This document shows positions 9,326 to 18,393 of a DNA stretch of 64,000 bases, one piece after another. The position numbers and the translations under genes are program-made. The notes under the pieces were generated by a model, which saw only the letters and a list, made by a program, of their open reading frames with translations, made no database searches and was not told where the DNA came from. Location: positions 51,616 to 115,615 of the forward strand of contig MEQL01000027.1 in the NCBI GenBank assembly GCA_001770205.1, given 5' to 3'. Origin of the DNA: Bdellovibrionales bacterium RIFOXYD12_FULL_39_22 (lineage in GTDB: Bacteria; Bdellovibrionota; Bacteriovoracia; Bacteriovoracales; Bacteriovoracaceae). Position 1 is the stretch's first letter. Each line of letters opens with the position of its first letter.

Positions 9326-11098
9326 ATGAAACATGTAACCCAAAATGGCCAGAAAACAGAATCATCTTCTACTATGGCAATGCTGATGAGCGATTGGTGG
9401 TTTTGGGCCGTGATAATCCTATTGCTAGGGATTATTCTTCGATGGATAAATCTCGATCAACGGCCATTTCATCACGATGAATCCCTTCATGCTATTTACG
9501 GAATGTATACCTATATGAATCCGGTTGGACAGTCTTATAAGTATGATCCAATGTTACATGGGCCCTTTATGTATAATCACGTTTTACCATACATCTACAA
9601 TTTGTTTGGTAGTTCCACTTGGGCCGTACGAGTGATGCCGGCATTTTTAGGATCACTTCTGATTTTTTTTCCACTTTTTTTTAAAAAATATCTATCGCCC
9701 ACCATGACACTTTTTTTTATGGCATTACTATCTTTTTCTCCCTCAATGATTTATTGGTCTCGTTTTTTGCGAGAGGATTTATTGATTGTAATGGCAACGG
9801 TAGCAATTTTACTTGCCAGACTACTAATTAAAAATCTTCGCTGGAAGATGTCCATCATTGCCGTGCTGTTTGCCCTTTGTTTTACTATTAAAGAGAATGC
9901 TTTTTTGCATGTGGCCCTAATGCTTGGTTTTGTGTTGTTTGAATTAATTATTTGTTTTAGCGACTACAAGAATTCTTCACTTTTTAAATTTATATTAATA
10001 ATTCGTGATAATCTCCAATGGTCCTTAATCTCGTTTGCTTTGGCAGCTTTTGTTTTTTCATACATTTTTTCTACTGGCCTAACGCATATGGCAGGGATTA
10101 TTGATGGGCTTTATGCTAAAAGTCTTACTTTTTGGACCACTCAACATTCCATTGATAGAATTGTTGGGCCATTTATTTTTCAAGTATTGATGATCGGATT
10201 TTATGAAGCACCATTAACTATTTTGACAATTATAACAGGTCTGCATTTTTATTATAAAACAGATGGCAAATATCGTTGGGCCATACTGGGTAGTTTGTTC
10301 GTGGCCATTATTTTACACCTGTGGCTAAAAGAGAATTTAAACTTTTCGCCATTTTTCAAAGATGTTCTTAAGCTTAAAATACCCATCGATATATACCCGT
10401 TTATTCTAATTGCTGTTCACGCTGTTTTGGGCACTTTTTACTATTTGAAAACAAAGCAAAAGTTATTGGCAATCTCATTTTATGCTTTCTGGTCAACACT
10501 CTTTACCTACAGTTTTGTAGGTGAAAAAGTTCCCTGGCTGGCCATGTATCCACTGATTTTAGGATTAATGTTTAATATTTTATACTTAGAAAAAAATAAC
10601 ATCATACAATTTACAGGAAAAAATTGGATTTTGAGTTGGGCACTTCTGTTTTTTATAAACGGTTATACCCTAATAATTGTCAATTACTCGAGAGCTGGGG
10701 CAGACACGGAATTAATTTCGCAAGTTCATACCAACGAAGTTTTTCAAAATACAATGTATAAAATAAGAGATGAAATGAATTATCCAACTAATGGGCATCC
10801 GCCTACGTTATTTGCGGAGGAGCTATGGCCCACAAGCTGGTATTTTTACAATAATCCCCAATATAGCTTCTCCTTAGGAGACAAAAAAATTTCCGATTAT
10901 GATTACGTGTTAGTTGCACAGGATAAATACAAAAATGAGCTTATGGCCACTCATGAAAGTAGCATTATATCTCTTCGCCACTGGTGGGTTCCAGATTATG
11001 AAAAATTGTCTCCGCTAAATATTGCGATCTATTTACTCTCAAGACGGCCCTGGAATGATCCGGGGGATGCGAAGGTATCTTTGTATAAGAAAAAGTAA
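9326..11098 (+). CDS. TIGR03663/GT39-like polytopic membrane glycosyltransferase
   Basis: A large membrane protein of the family described as TIGR03663 or Agl23-like, related to PMT/ArnT-type GT-C glycosyltransferases. Near the N-terminus it has RPFHHDESLHA followed by YDPMLHGPFMY, the acidic first-loop signature of this family, then about twelve hydrophobic segments and a soluble C-terminal part of about 130 residues. GT-C enzymes use polyprenyl-phosphate sugars and act at the outer face of the inner membrane, fitting the DPM-type synthase at 15961. I place the start at ATG 9326, preceded by AAAGGA nine bases upstream, giving 590 residues; ATG 9284 adds 14 residues without an SD. Confidence 0.85.
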   Translation: MKHVTQNGQKTESSSTMAMLMSDWWFWAVIILLLGIILRWINLDQRPFHHDESLHAIYGMYTYMNPVGQSYKYDPMLHGPFMYNHVLPYIYNLFGSSTWAVRVMPAFLGSLLIFFPLFFKKYLSPTMTLFFMALLSFSPSMIYWSRFLREDLLIVMATVAILLARLLIKNLRWKMSIIAVLFALCFTIKENAFLHVALMLGFVLFELIICFSDYKNSSLFKFILIIRDNLQWSLISFALAAFVFSYIFSTGLTHMAGIIDGLYAKSLTFWTTQHSIDRIVGPFIFQVLMIGFYEAPLTILTIITGLHFYYKTDGKYRWAILGSLFVAIILHLWLKENLNFSPFFKDVLKLKIPIDIYPFILIAVHAVLGTFYYLKTKQKLLAISFYAFWSTLFTYSFVGEKVPWLAMYPLILGLMFNILYLEKNNIIQFTGKNWILSWALLFFINGYTLIIVNYSRAGADTELISQVHTNEVFQNTMYKIRDEMNYPTNGHPPTLFAEELWPTSWYFYNNPQYSFSLGDKKISDYDYVLVAQDKYKNELMATHESSIISLRHWWVPDYEKLSPLNIAIYLLSRRPWNDPGDAKVSLYKKK

Positions 11099-11112
11099 AA
11101 AGATCGGAGAAA

Positions 11113-11646
11113 TTAATCGATGTCTTCACCGCGATAGTTGGCGGTGGTTTGGCCACCAATAAATTCTCCAGCAGAATTAAAATCGCGCAAATTAAGATCG
11201 CTTTTAAAATTAAGAGTGGAGGCATCGATTTGTTCACCATCGGTCAAGCGCTTCATAAAAGCAAAAAACTTTTCCTGCGTTTCGCTGCCAATCAAATGCT
11301 CCATCAAGCAAGAATCTTGTTTGGCAACAGACTCACTGACTTTTAAAATATCGCGTAAAAAATAAAAAAGTAAGGAGCGAGCAGAGAGAACGCGATGTAC
11401 TTCACGATGGCCATCTTCTGTTAATAGGAGAAATTTTGATCCATCTTCTTCACGAATAAGTCCTATTTTTTTTAGATTTCCCAGGGCAATAGAGACGCTT
11501 CCCTTAGTAAGTTTCAAATCTTTTGCGATATCTGTGACTCTCGCGTAACCCTTACTCTCTTTTAAGCGATGAATTGCCAAAATATAGTGGGCCATGGAGT
11601 GAGTAAGTCGTTTGTCGTCATTGCCTTGTTTTTGCTTGGTTCCCAT
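11113..11646 (-). CDS. DtxR/MntR-family metal-dependent transcriptional regulator
   Basis: A 177-residue regulator. Residues about 20-75 form a winged helix (MAHYILAIHRLKESKG, VTDIAKDLKLTKGSVSIALGNLKK), and the dimerisation part contains QDSCLMEHLIG, matching the Cys/Met-x-x-Glu-His metal ligands of DtxR and MntR. It should repress metal (Mn or Fe) uptake or homeostasis genes when loaded. A near-consensus promoter (11655-11683) puts the transcription start only a few bases before the ATG at 11646, so the mRNA may be leaderless; the upstream ATG at 11667 lies inside the promoter spacer and is rejected. No metal transporter is adjacent. It is convergent with the GT39-like gene (14-base gap). 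Confidence 0.85.
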   Translation of the reverse strand: MGTKQKQGNDDKRLTHSMAHYILAIHRLKESKGYARVTDIAKDLKLTKGSVSIALGNLKKIGLIREEDGSKFLLLTEDGHREVHRVLSARSLLFYFLRDILKVSESVAKQDSCLMEHLIGSETQEKFFAFMKRLTDGEQIDASTLNFKSDLNLRDFNSAGEFIGGQTTANYRGEDID

Positions 11647-11654
11647 TTGTATAA

Positions 11655-11683
11655 ATTCTAAAAACATTTGTTATGTGTGTCAA
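11655..11683 (-). promoter_or_regulatory. Sigma-70-type promoter for the DtxR-family gene
   Basis: On the minus strand TTGACA (complement of 11678-11683) is followed after exactly 17 bases by TAGAAT (complement of 11655-11660). This is a perfect -35, ideal spacing and a one-mismatch -10. The expected start point falls at about 11646-11649, on or next to the ATG, implying a leaderless or near-leaderless message. Confidence 0.75.
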
Positions 11684-11688
11684 ACGCC

Positions 11689-11726
11689 AACTAATTTGGT
11701 CGGCCACCAATAAGTTCAAATTAGTT
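11689..11726. promoter_or_regulatory. Inverted repeat next to the DtxR-family promoter, candidate operator
   Basis: AACTAATTTG (11689-11698) and its exact reverse complement CAAATTAGTT (11717-11726) are separated by 18 bases, immediately upstream of the -35 box of the DtxR-family gene and also upstream of the gene at 11853. The 10-base arms and promoter position suggest binding of a dimeric regulator, possibly the DtxR-type protein itself. It does not match a known DtxR or MntR box that I can recall. Confidence 0.45.
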
Positions 11727-11852
11727 AACCAGGCAAAACTATAAGACATATTTTACCCAACTTATCCCCATCTGCCTCCGGTGTTAATATCAATAGTATA
11801 GGTGCGGATGTGGGATGGTTAAGATAAAAAGGCCGCGACAGAGGTCATCTCT

Positions 11853-13508
11853 ATGAAAAATAAGAATCGATCGAAAACAACTATTATCAAACATGTCTGT
11901 GCCGTTTCATTTGCAGGCCTAACTTTATTTTCTCTTTTAGCGGACTCTACCACCGGTTATCAACCCAAAGCACTTGGCAGTGCGGGCCTAACAGATCAAG
12001 AACAGCAGATCGCAGAGACCTATATACATCAAGGGTTAGTAAACGATGTCTACAAAGAAAGTTGTGCAGGCAAAGAAGATATTTGCAGTGGCTCTGATCC
12101 TGACTCCTCACGAAATAATATGATTGGCGCTCTCTCCAAGGCGTATGCTCTGGTAATCGGAACTATTGATACCAAAATTAAAATGAAACCCAAGGTTACT
12201 GCGGAAGCTTCGCCATCGCCAGGTGCTAATACTGCGACAGAAAAAGCAAAAGAACCAGGCGAAAAAGATGCCGAGGGCAATACGGAGCAGTATGATTATT
12301 GCAAACATATTGCCCAGGCCACCGAAATAGTTACCGCCTTCAAACAGCAAACTGCTCAAGCAAATCTTAATAGTACCGTTCCACCACAGGAGGTAATGCA
12401 AAGAGAACTCCTTTATCGTGCCGCGCGCGGCCACGAGGCCCGTTCCGAAAATGCTAAGATAAACACTTATGGCTGGGGGGCGACAACTACCTGCTACAGT
12501 GGATATTTGGCGGCCTCTGCTTGGAGTGGGGGGGCGGCCTCGGCCGGGGTAACTCTTAAGAGCATTTGGTATAAACTGGGGGCGGCCGGATTGCTTACAT
12601 ATTACTACGCTGATCAGACAAAAAAACATAAAAGCTATGCTGATGAGGTGATGAACATTGCGGAAAAGCTACCAGGTAAAGGCGATTGTAATCCTGTTAC
12701 CGAAGTAGATTGTTACTGCTCGCAGCCAACCACTCAAAACGATCCTAACTACTGTTTGGAAAAAATTTATCAACGACAAGTGGGCAATGATGCAATCCTC
12801 ACCACCTGTATTACAGATACAATGGAGAGTGACCCAACTTGCCAGTGTTCGACGACTAATTCTTGCTATGATAAAAAATATATGTCCAATATTAGTGCAC
12901 TAGGATTTGGGCCTGGCTTTACTACGCCCAATGTTACGGCCATGAAAGCGTTAACTACTGGCCAATTGTCGGCCAGTAGCGGTATCACTGCCGGGGCCAT
13001 GAATCAGGCCAATGCTGCTCGAGACATTTTGCGCAAGCATGATTCATCTTTTAAATCCCCAGTTACCTTGAGTGAGGAACAGCAAAAGGATGCAGATGCG
13101 TTAGAGAAAATGGGATTTCCTGCTAATTTTTCACGTTCATTGGCGGCCCTCCCCTCTTCGGCGGCAAGTGAAGCAGCAATGGCCAAATTGCAAGGGCAAA
13201 ATGGTGGAAAAATAACTACTATTGGTGGTGGTGGCCGGAGTGGTAGTGGCGGCATAGTTATGGAGTTTGAATCGAGTAGCGGAGTAGGAAAAAAGAATAA
13301 AAAAAATGATGATTTAAGTTTTTTAGATAAATTGAAAAATCAAAAGAAGGAACCAACTAATGATGCTACGGTTTTGAATTTCGCCAAAAAAGCAACAGAG
13401 AATGCGGAGATAACCAAAAAAAATAGTGGGAAATCGATTTTTGAAATAATAACTCGCCGCTATCAAGTGACAGGAGTTAGTCGCTTAAGTGGTGAGGAAA
13501 ATAAATAG
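11853..13508 (+). CDS. Exported protein of unknown function, Cys-rich
   Basis: Unrecognised family, 551 residues. The N-terminus has a basic stretch, then VCAVSFAGLTLFSLLA, a plausible signal peptide. A low-complexity Ala/Pro/Glu/Lys linker covers about residues 108-145. A hydrophobic stretch with many Gly/Ala (about 215-250, ending in LLTYYYADQ) looks membrane-associated. A cysteine cluster at about 280-345 (CNPVTEVDCYCSQ, CQCSTTNSCY) suggests disulfides, and the C-terminal third is Gly/Ser- and Lys-rich. AGAGG lies eight bases before the ATG. The DUF393 gene begins 12 bases after its stop, so the two probably form an operon; a DCC-type thiol protein next to a cysteine-rich exported protein is suggestive, but no function can be assigned. 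Confidence 0.82.
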   Translation: MKNKNRSKTTIIKHVCAVSFAGLTLFSLLADSTTGYQPKALGSAGLTDQEQQIAETYIHQGLVNDVYKESCAGKEDICSGSDPDSSRNNMIGALSKAYALVIGTIDTKIKMKPKVTAEASPSPGANTATEKAKEPGEKDAEGNTEQYDYCKHIAQATEIVTAFKQQTAQANLNSTVPPQEVMQRELLYRAARGHEARSENAKINTYGWGATTTCYSGYLAASAWSGGAASAGVTLKSIWYKLGAAGLLTYYYADQTKKHKSYADEVMNIAEKLPGKGDCNPVTEVDCYCSQPTTQNDPNYCLEKIYQRQVGNDAILTTCITDTMESDPTCQCSTTNSCYDKKYMSNISALGFGPGFTTPNVTAMKALTTGQLSASSGITAGAMNQANAARDILRKHDSSFKSPVTLSEEQQKDADALEKMGFPANFSRSLAALPSSAASEAAMAKLQGQNGGKITTIGGGGRSGSGGIVMEFESSSGVGKKNKKNDDLSFLDKLKNQKKEPTNDATVLNFAKKATENAEITKKNSGKSIFEIITRRYQVTGVSRLSGEENK

Positions 13509-13520
13509 GAGATAGAAAGC

Positions 13521-13952
13521 ATGGAAGCAGAATATTTAAGTTCGGAGAGTGCTACCGGCGCAACAGTTATTAACAATGCAAAATATCCTCTGCCAATTAT
13601 TTTGTATGATAGCAGATGCCAACTATGTGAGCGATTCAAAGTTTCACTGGAGCGCGCAAATATTCATGAAAAGTATAATATTGTTTCTATCCATGATGAG
13701 TTAATTTATCAGGCCTATCCGGTGCTAAACCCAGCAGAATGTAAAAAACACATTCACATGATTGAGATAGATGGAAGTATATTAAAAGGGCCGGATGTTA
13801 TTGCTAGATTAATCGATAATTTTCCTATTGTTTCAAAATTTGCTTGGCTGATCGAAAGCGATATGGGGAAAAAGACCTTAGATTATTTTTATAATATGGC
13901 CAGCAGATATCGTGAAAATGTCATCAATCGTTGTGGTAACTGTAATAAATAA
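13521..13952 (+). CDS. DCC/DUF393-family thioredoxin-fold-like protein
   Basis: A 143-residue protein of the DCC (DUF393) family. The signature is YDSRCQLCERF near residue 32, where most members have a YDGxCxxC form, so the CxxC pair typical of thiol-disulfide proteins is kept while the Gly is Ser. KFAWLIESDMG is in the C-terminal half and the end has CGNCNK, a second CxxC. AGGAG is nine bases upstream of the ATG, and the gene directly follows the Cys-rich exported protein. A decayed copy of the 3' part lies at about 15663-15930, beyond the secreted peptidase-like gene. The biochemical role of the family is not settled. Confidence 0.8.
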   Translation: MEAEYLSSESATGATVINNAKYPLPIILYDSRCQLCERFKVSLERANIHEKYNIVSIHDELIYQAYPVLNPAECKKHIHMIEIDGSILKGPDVIARLIDNFPIVSKFAWLIESDMGKKTLDYFYNMASRYRENVINRCGNCNK

Positions 13953-14086
13953 ATATTTCTATCATATTTAGGGTAATGAAAACATCAGAAGTATGCTTCA
14001 TCTTTTATGTGAAATAATCCCCCCCCCATTATAATTGAGAAACACTGAGAACTTTCCAAATGTCTAACTCGGAAAATTGAAACCTG

Positions 14087-15565
14087 TTACATCGGCCGTG
14101 TTGGAATCCGAAGCGAACTCGATGCGCTAGAGAAAGGGAAAAATGGAAAAATCCCGATCTTTCGTTTGAACCCAGGCCCCCAAGCTGTAATCTCGATGGA
14201 TTTCATGTGCCATATATCATTGCTTGGGGTCATCATGAGCGTCACTGCTACGATGTCATCAGCGGGTACTCGTTGAGTTAGCGATAGATATTCGTAGTGG
14301 GAGGAATAGGCCGGCCAATTCATCGTTCCGTTGACGAAATTGAATACATCCATTAGACCACTGCGATAGTGGATGATGGCATGGAAGTTAGCGTCCCCCC
14401 CTCTCAAATCATCTGCTCCGGTCTTGATATCTAGGGTGACCGTATCCACAAATCCTGTGGGAGTGGGTGGTTTTGATTGGAATGGCACGACGAGCTCTGT
14501 TCTCCCGGCGAAATGCTTGTATGGAACTCGTTTCAAAATCTTATCATATCCGCCTCCGATGCCGCGAACGACGAGCTTGGCCATGTCCCAGTTATCTCCA
14601 CTCACTCCACCGGCGAAGGTTGAGATGACTGAGAACGAGTCTAAGTCTGCTTCAGCCACTGGCAGAGGCAAAACCAGTCGAGCGGTCTCTTCATGGTTGT
14701 TAAGCCAGCGCGAACCTAAGTTGACATTCGGAAATGGAATGATCATACCATTCTTGAGTTTGATCATGACGATCGCCATATCGGCGCCGCCACGCAAATC
14801 ATCTGCTCCGGTATAAAACTGGAACAAGAGTTCCCGAATCAGGCGGTCGCTCGGATAGTTTGGGTTAGGAAGAAAAATGGGACGATTAAAATGATAATTT
14901 GGATCTACAAAATATGATCTCCAACCTTCCTCGGGATGCTCTGCGAGAACAAAGGTAGCATCCGATGGATGCGGAATGAGAGTCTTCACTTCTTTCGGAT
15001 GATTGGGATCATAGATAAAAATTTTAAAGTCAGTCACGAAGGGCCCGAAATCCCCCGTGTAGCGTCCTAAATCATAACCGATGGCCAACACTTGGTGAGA
15101 CCCCATCGATGCTCCTTGAAGACCAAGAACGACAGGTTCTCCGCGGTCAATGAAACTTCGAAGCTCACTAATGCGCGCAGATCCAATGCCCCAGTTAAAG
15201 AACTCCCGATTTCGAATTCCATCAGGGTTAAATCCATATTCTGCCCAACGATCGAGATTGGCCATAATGGAATCCACCTGTCTTCCGTAGAGATAATTCT
15301 GCAATGTCGTTCCTGGCGCCGGACGATAATCTTGGCGAGGGACTTGAATTTTTCCATAATAGAAATCGAGTGCGGCGTAGGCCATTCCGCCACAGAGTCC
15401 AGAAGTTCGAATCTCCAATTCCGGAACCGCGTTATTGGCAAAGGTATTAGCGAAGCGGAAGCCGTATCCGTCGGGTTTAAATTTGGTCCAGACTGGAGTG
15501 GCAAAGATGGAGGACGAAATAAAGAATATTCCAAGGGATACCGAGAGTAGTGTTGTTGTTTTCAT
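14087..15565 (-). CDS. Secreted papain-like cysteine peptidase-like protein with two PLAT-like repeats
   Basis: A 492-residue exported protein. After a clear signal peptide (residues 1-22, cleavage near SIFA-TP) comes a papain-fold-like domain: SGLCGGM with Cys58, GSHQVLAIGYD with His near 157, and IYDPNHP as the Asn/Asp region. Two C-terminal repeats each begin with TGADDLRGG (near residues 254 and 381) and contain a DNW- or IWH-type motif later, as in bacterial PLAT-like modules. Peptidase activity is inferred, not proven. The gene is clearly richer in G+C than its neighbours by eye and is bracketed by an intact and a decayed DUF393 gene, which suggests horizontal acquisition. In a predatory bacterium such a protein could act on prey, but that is speculation. 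Confidence 0.72.
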   Translation of the reverse strand: MKTTTLLSVSLGIFFISSSIFATPVWTKFKPDGYGFRFANTFANNAVPELEIRTSGLCGGMAYAALDFYYGKIQVPRQDYRPAPGTTLQNYLYGRQVDSIMANLDRWAEYGFNPDGIRNREFFNWGIGSARISELRSFIDRGEPVVLGLQGASMGSHQVLAIGYDLGRYTGDFGPFVTDFKIFIYDPNHPKEVKTLIPHPSDATFVLAEHPEEGWRSYFVDPNYHFNRPIFLPNPNYPSDRLIRELLFQFYTGADDLRGGADMAIVMIKLKNGMIIPFPNVNLGSRWLNNHEETARLVLPLPVAEADLDSFSVISTFAGGVSGDNWDMAKLVVRGIGGGYDKILKRVPYKHFAGRTELVVPFQSKPPTPTGFVDTVTLDIKTGADDLRGGDANFHAIIHYRSGLMDVFNFVNGTMNWPAYSSHYEYLSLTQRVPADDIVAVTLMMTPSNDIWHMKSIEITAWGPGFKRKIGIFPFFPFSSASSSLRIPTRPM

Positions 15566-15662
15566 AGGCCGGAACTTATCAGAAATTTATTCTGATTTCA
15601 AACGATTTTAAAAAAAACATACGTAATTCGGAAGTGCCAACAAGAACCATCGAGAGAGATTA

Positions 15663-15930
15663 AATTGACCGAAGTACTTTCTGGGAGCGCATTGCAACAA
15701 AATGTTACTGCCGGAAAAAATGGAGTAAGTCCAACAAATGCTCTCGGAATGCTTTTCAATGGAAAAATACTACCATTTTTTAAACAAACGTAGAATCACA
15801 CTGACCAGTTACAAATTTCCTTGGCTGATTGAAGGTGATATGGGAAAAAGTATGCTAGACCCTTTTTACTAGATGGCCAGCAAGTATCGCGAAAATGTTA
15901 TCAGTTACATACTAACTGTTGCAAATAAGT
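15663..15930 (+). pseudogene. Decayed second copy of the DUF393 gene
   Basis: Bases 15817-15930 translate as KFPWLIEGDMGKSMLDPFY, a TAG stop, then MASKYRENVI, parallel to KFAWLIESDMGKKTLDYFY and NMASRYRENVI at the end of the intact gene at 13521. Upstream, NGKILPFF near 15760 may correspond to NAKYPLPII of the intact gene, after which the CxxC region is missing. The remainder of 15566-15960 shows no other gene. The copy is therefore a truncated, stop-containing remnant of a paralogue. Confidence 0.72.
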
Positions 15931-15960
15931 ATCCCGGACCTCGGCCAAGGAGTTTAGAAT

Positions 15961-16686
15961 ATGCTTCCTTTTGAGAAGGCCATTGTCATTATTCCTACCT
16001 ACAATGAAATTGCGAATATTGCTAAAATGATTGAAGCTGTTTTTGGCCTGTATCCAAATATTAATCTGCTTATTATTGATGATGGCTCTCCAGATGGCAC
16101 CGCAGAAATTGTTCGCAATATGCAGCGAAATTTTAAAAACCTACACTTGATTGAACGCTCCGGGAAATTAGGATTGGGGACGGCGTACATCAAAGGATTT
16201 AAATGGGCCTTAGAGCGAAATTTCGATTTTGTTTTTGAAATGGACTGTGATTTTTCTCATGATCCCAAAGATATTTCTCGCCTATTGGCGGCCGCTCAAA
16301 GTAGTGATTTAGTGATTGGTTCGCGCTACATTGACGGAATAAGAATTATTAATTGGCCGTTTAAACGACTACTTCTCTCTTATTGCGCGTCAATCTATAC
16401 ACGCTTTATTACCGCCATTCCCGTCTTGGATACAACGGGAGGTTTTAAGTGTTTTACACGTAAGGCCTTGCAGGCAATTAATATGGATAAAATTATTTCT
16501 AACGGCTATTCATTTCAGTTGGAGTTGAATTATAAAATTTGGGCCAGAGGTCTTTCGATAAAAGAGATCCCTATCATTTTCACTGAGCGGCGAGATGGCC
16601 AGTCGAAAATGAGTGGAGGAATTGTTCTGGAGGCGATTTTTGCGGTTTTCTTTTTACGAATTAAAAAAATGCTGGGAATGATTTAG
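15961..16686 (+). CDS. Polyprenol monophosphomannose synthase-like GT2 glycosyltransferase
   Basis: A 241-residue DPM1-type enzyme, predicted to transfer mannose or a related sugar from a nucleotide donor to polyprenyl phosphate at the inner face of the membrane. Motifs: IIPTYNEIANI, IDDGSPDGT, GLGTAYIKGFKWAL, the DxD motif EMDCDFSHDP near residue 95, VIGSRYIDG, TTGGFKCF and a C-terminal FTERRDGQSKMS. No C-terminal membrane helices, as in the short bacterial forms. AAGGAG is well placed before the ATG. Its product would suit GT-C enzymes such as the one at 9326. Convergent with the radical SAM gene, 14 bases apart. Confidence 0.92.
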   Translation: MLPFEKAIVIIPTYNEIANIAKMIEAVFGLYPNINLLIIDDGSPDGTAEIVRNMQRNFKNLHLIERSGKLGLGTAYIKGFKWALERNFDFVFEMDCDFSHDPKDISRLLAAAQSSDLVIGSRYIDGIRIINWPFKRLLLSYCASIYTRFITAIPVLDTTGGFKCFTRKALQAINMDKIISNGYSFQLELNYKIWARGLSIKEIPIIFTERRDGQSKMSGGIVLEAIFAVFFLRIKKMLGMI

Positions 16687-16700
16687 TAGATGGCCATTAA

Positions 16701-18341
16701 TCAAAACATTACTCGCCACCCAGACTGGGTAGTTATAAATTTCAGGCCAGCTAGAAAGTTAGAAAAGATATCATGATTGAAGGACTTGTTTGCAAAATGA
16801 TTTTCTAAAATGAGTCGGCGAAGAAGTGCAATTCCCAAGGCCTCTCGTTTATTCAGCAAGCTATTGTCTTCATTAATTGCCAGTAAATTGTCGATATGAC
16901 AGTCATTGCTTATTATAGGTAATCCTTTTAAAAAATTAATCATTCTGCCGATTACAAAAAGGGTATAGATATCATCCTTGGTAATTGTCGTATTGACATT
17001 ATCATTTCCCATGCATGTTAAACGTGCCCGAAAAAAATCTCTCTCATTTTGCGGCGGAAAAAAATCAGCAATGGAAGTGCCAGGAATTAGATAGAAAGGG
17101 GATAGTCCAATCAGGATGGGCAATTCGCAGAGAAAGATTAGTGTATTTATCATGGTTTGAATTGATTCACCAGGGAGTCCCAATATTTGATAAGAGGTAA
17201 TTTTATAACCCAACTTCCAGGCCGCTAGCACTGTTTTTTGAAATTTTTCTAAATCTATTTGGCGTGATGATGCTTGGGCACTAGCTTGAGCAGTGGACAC
17301 AAGAGAAATATTTAAATGAGAAAATCCGACGGAGTGCATGTTGGCCAAAAGCTCGTCATCCAAAGAAATATAACTAATTCCATTCATGGCCAAAAATTCA
17401 AGTTCACTATCTTTAAATTTTTCACCGATGGACTTGCATAGATTCATCATGCGTCTTCGATTAAAGGTAAGATTGTCATCTTCAAAGTCAATTATTCTGA
17501 CTCCTGCCTGATAGTAGTGCTCAATTTCGTGAACGATACTTTCAACTGTTCGTTGGCGATATTTTTTGCCAAAAATGGAGTGTACTGAACAAAAAGAGCA
17601 GTGGTGAGGACATCCTCTTGAACTGAGGACAAAGGCAATTTTTTTTTTGTAAAACTTATACGGCCAAGGAGTCAGTTGATTGTCATTGGAAGCAGGAGAC
17701 GGAATTTCATCAATATGAAAATTTTCTTCAATTTTATTCAAAATGATTTGAAAAGAATTGCTGCTAGCGCTGGCATATTTTTTATACCCAAGAGAGGAGA
17801 CATTTTCAATTGGACGCATACCTTGCAGATATTCTAAAAATTGCACAAAAGGACGTTCTCCTTCGCCCCTAATAATGTAATCAATTTCAGGATGGGAAAT
17901 AACTTCATTCGGACAGGCGGAAGGATGGCCCCCGCCTAAAAGTATAGGGATTTTAAACTCGTGTTTAATTGCGAGGGCCAATTCCCTTACAACGGAAAAA
18001 TATGGGGTAAAAAGAGCGGATATGGCAATTAAATCAGGATTGATTTCTTCGATATCTTCTATGATTTTTTTGTTACTTGCTCCAAAGCGAAAGTAGTGGC
18101 CAAAAGTACAAAAAGGAGATTTGTCGCTAGGATCGTAATATTTTTTCAGATCATGAAGCTCGACCGGAAGGGGAATGTTTTTTTTGCCGTGTCCATGATG
18201 ATAGTCGCGCAAGACTATTTCTATCTCGGGAAGAAACTTATTAACGGACGCTTTTAAATAGGTCAATCCCAACGGCAGCAGGCGAATATCCGTGTCATAA
18301 AAATCTTCTATAGGAGGTTGGATAAGAAGAACTTTCATCAT
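16701..18341 (-). CDS. B12-binding-domain radical SAM protein
   Basis: About 546 residues. The N-terminal half is a cobalamin-binding fold (KVLLIQPPIED, LPLGLTYLKAS, ILLGGGHPSACP, YIIRGEGERPF), followed by the radical SAM core with RGCPHHCSFCSVH near residue 243 carrying the CxxxCxxC cluster motif. Architecture matches the large group of methyltransferases and other enzymes acting on lipids, hopanoids, peptides or cofactors; the substrate is not readable. The reading frame is open to 18458, but homology starts at MMKVLLIQPP, so I use the ATG at 18341, which also clears most of the overlap with the divergent gene. Upstream SD is weak. Confidence 0.86.
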   Translation of the reverse strand: MMKVLLIQPPIEDFYDTDIRLLPLGLTYLKASVNKFLPEIEIVLRDYHHGHGKKNIPLPVELHDLKKYYDPSDKSPFCTFGHYFRFGASNKKIIEDIEEINPDLIAISALFTPYFSVVRELALAIKHEFKIPILLGGGHPSACPNEVISHPEIDYIIRGEGERPFVQFLEYLQGMRPIENVSSLGYKKYASASSNSFQIILNKIEENFHIDEIPSPASNDNQLTPWPYKFYKKKIAFVLSSRGCPHHCSFCSVHSIFGKKYRQRTVESIVHEIEHYYQAGVRIIDFEDDNLTFNRRRMMNLCKSIGEKFKDSELEFLAMNGISYISLDDELLANMHSVGFSHLNISLVSTAQASAQASSRQIDLEKFQKTVLAAWKLGYKITSYQILGLPGESIQTMINTLIFLCELPILIGLSPFYLIPGTSIADFFPPQNERDFFRARLTCMGNDNVNTTITKDDIYTLFVIGRMINFLKGLPIISNDCHIDNLLAINEDNSLLNKREALGIALLRRLILENHFANKSFNHDIFSNFLAGLKFITTQSGWRVMF

Positions 18342-18393
18342 GGTAATTATTAGGGTAAACTTTTCATAATGCAACCTTTGCGAGGATAATTTT

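Noticed and set aside
14019..14027. Run of nine C upstream of the papain-like gene's 3' end as a regulatory switch
   Set aside because: It lies between convergent gene ends, not in a promoter or coding frame.
14373..15550. Two long plus-strand frames (14373-14816 and 15092-15550) opposite the papain-like gene
   Set aside because: They are antisense to a gene with signal peptide, catalytic motifs and repeats, have no SD or family features, and are expected from its higher G+C.
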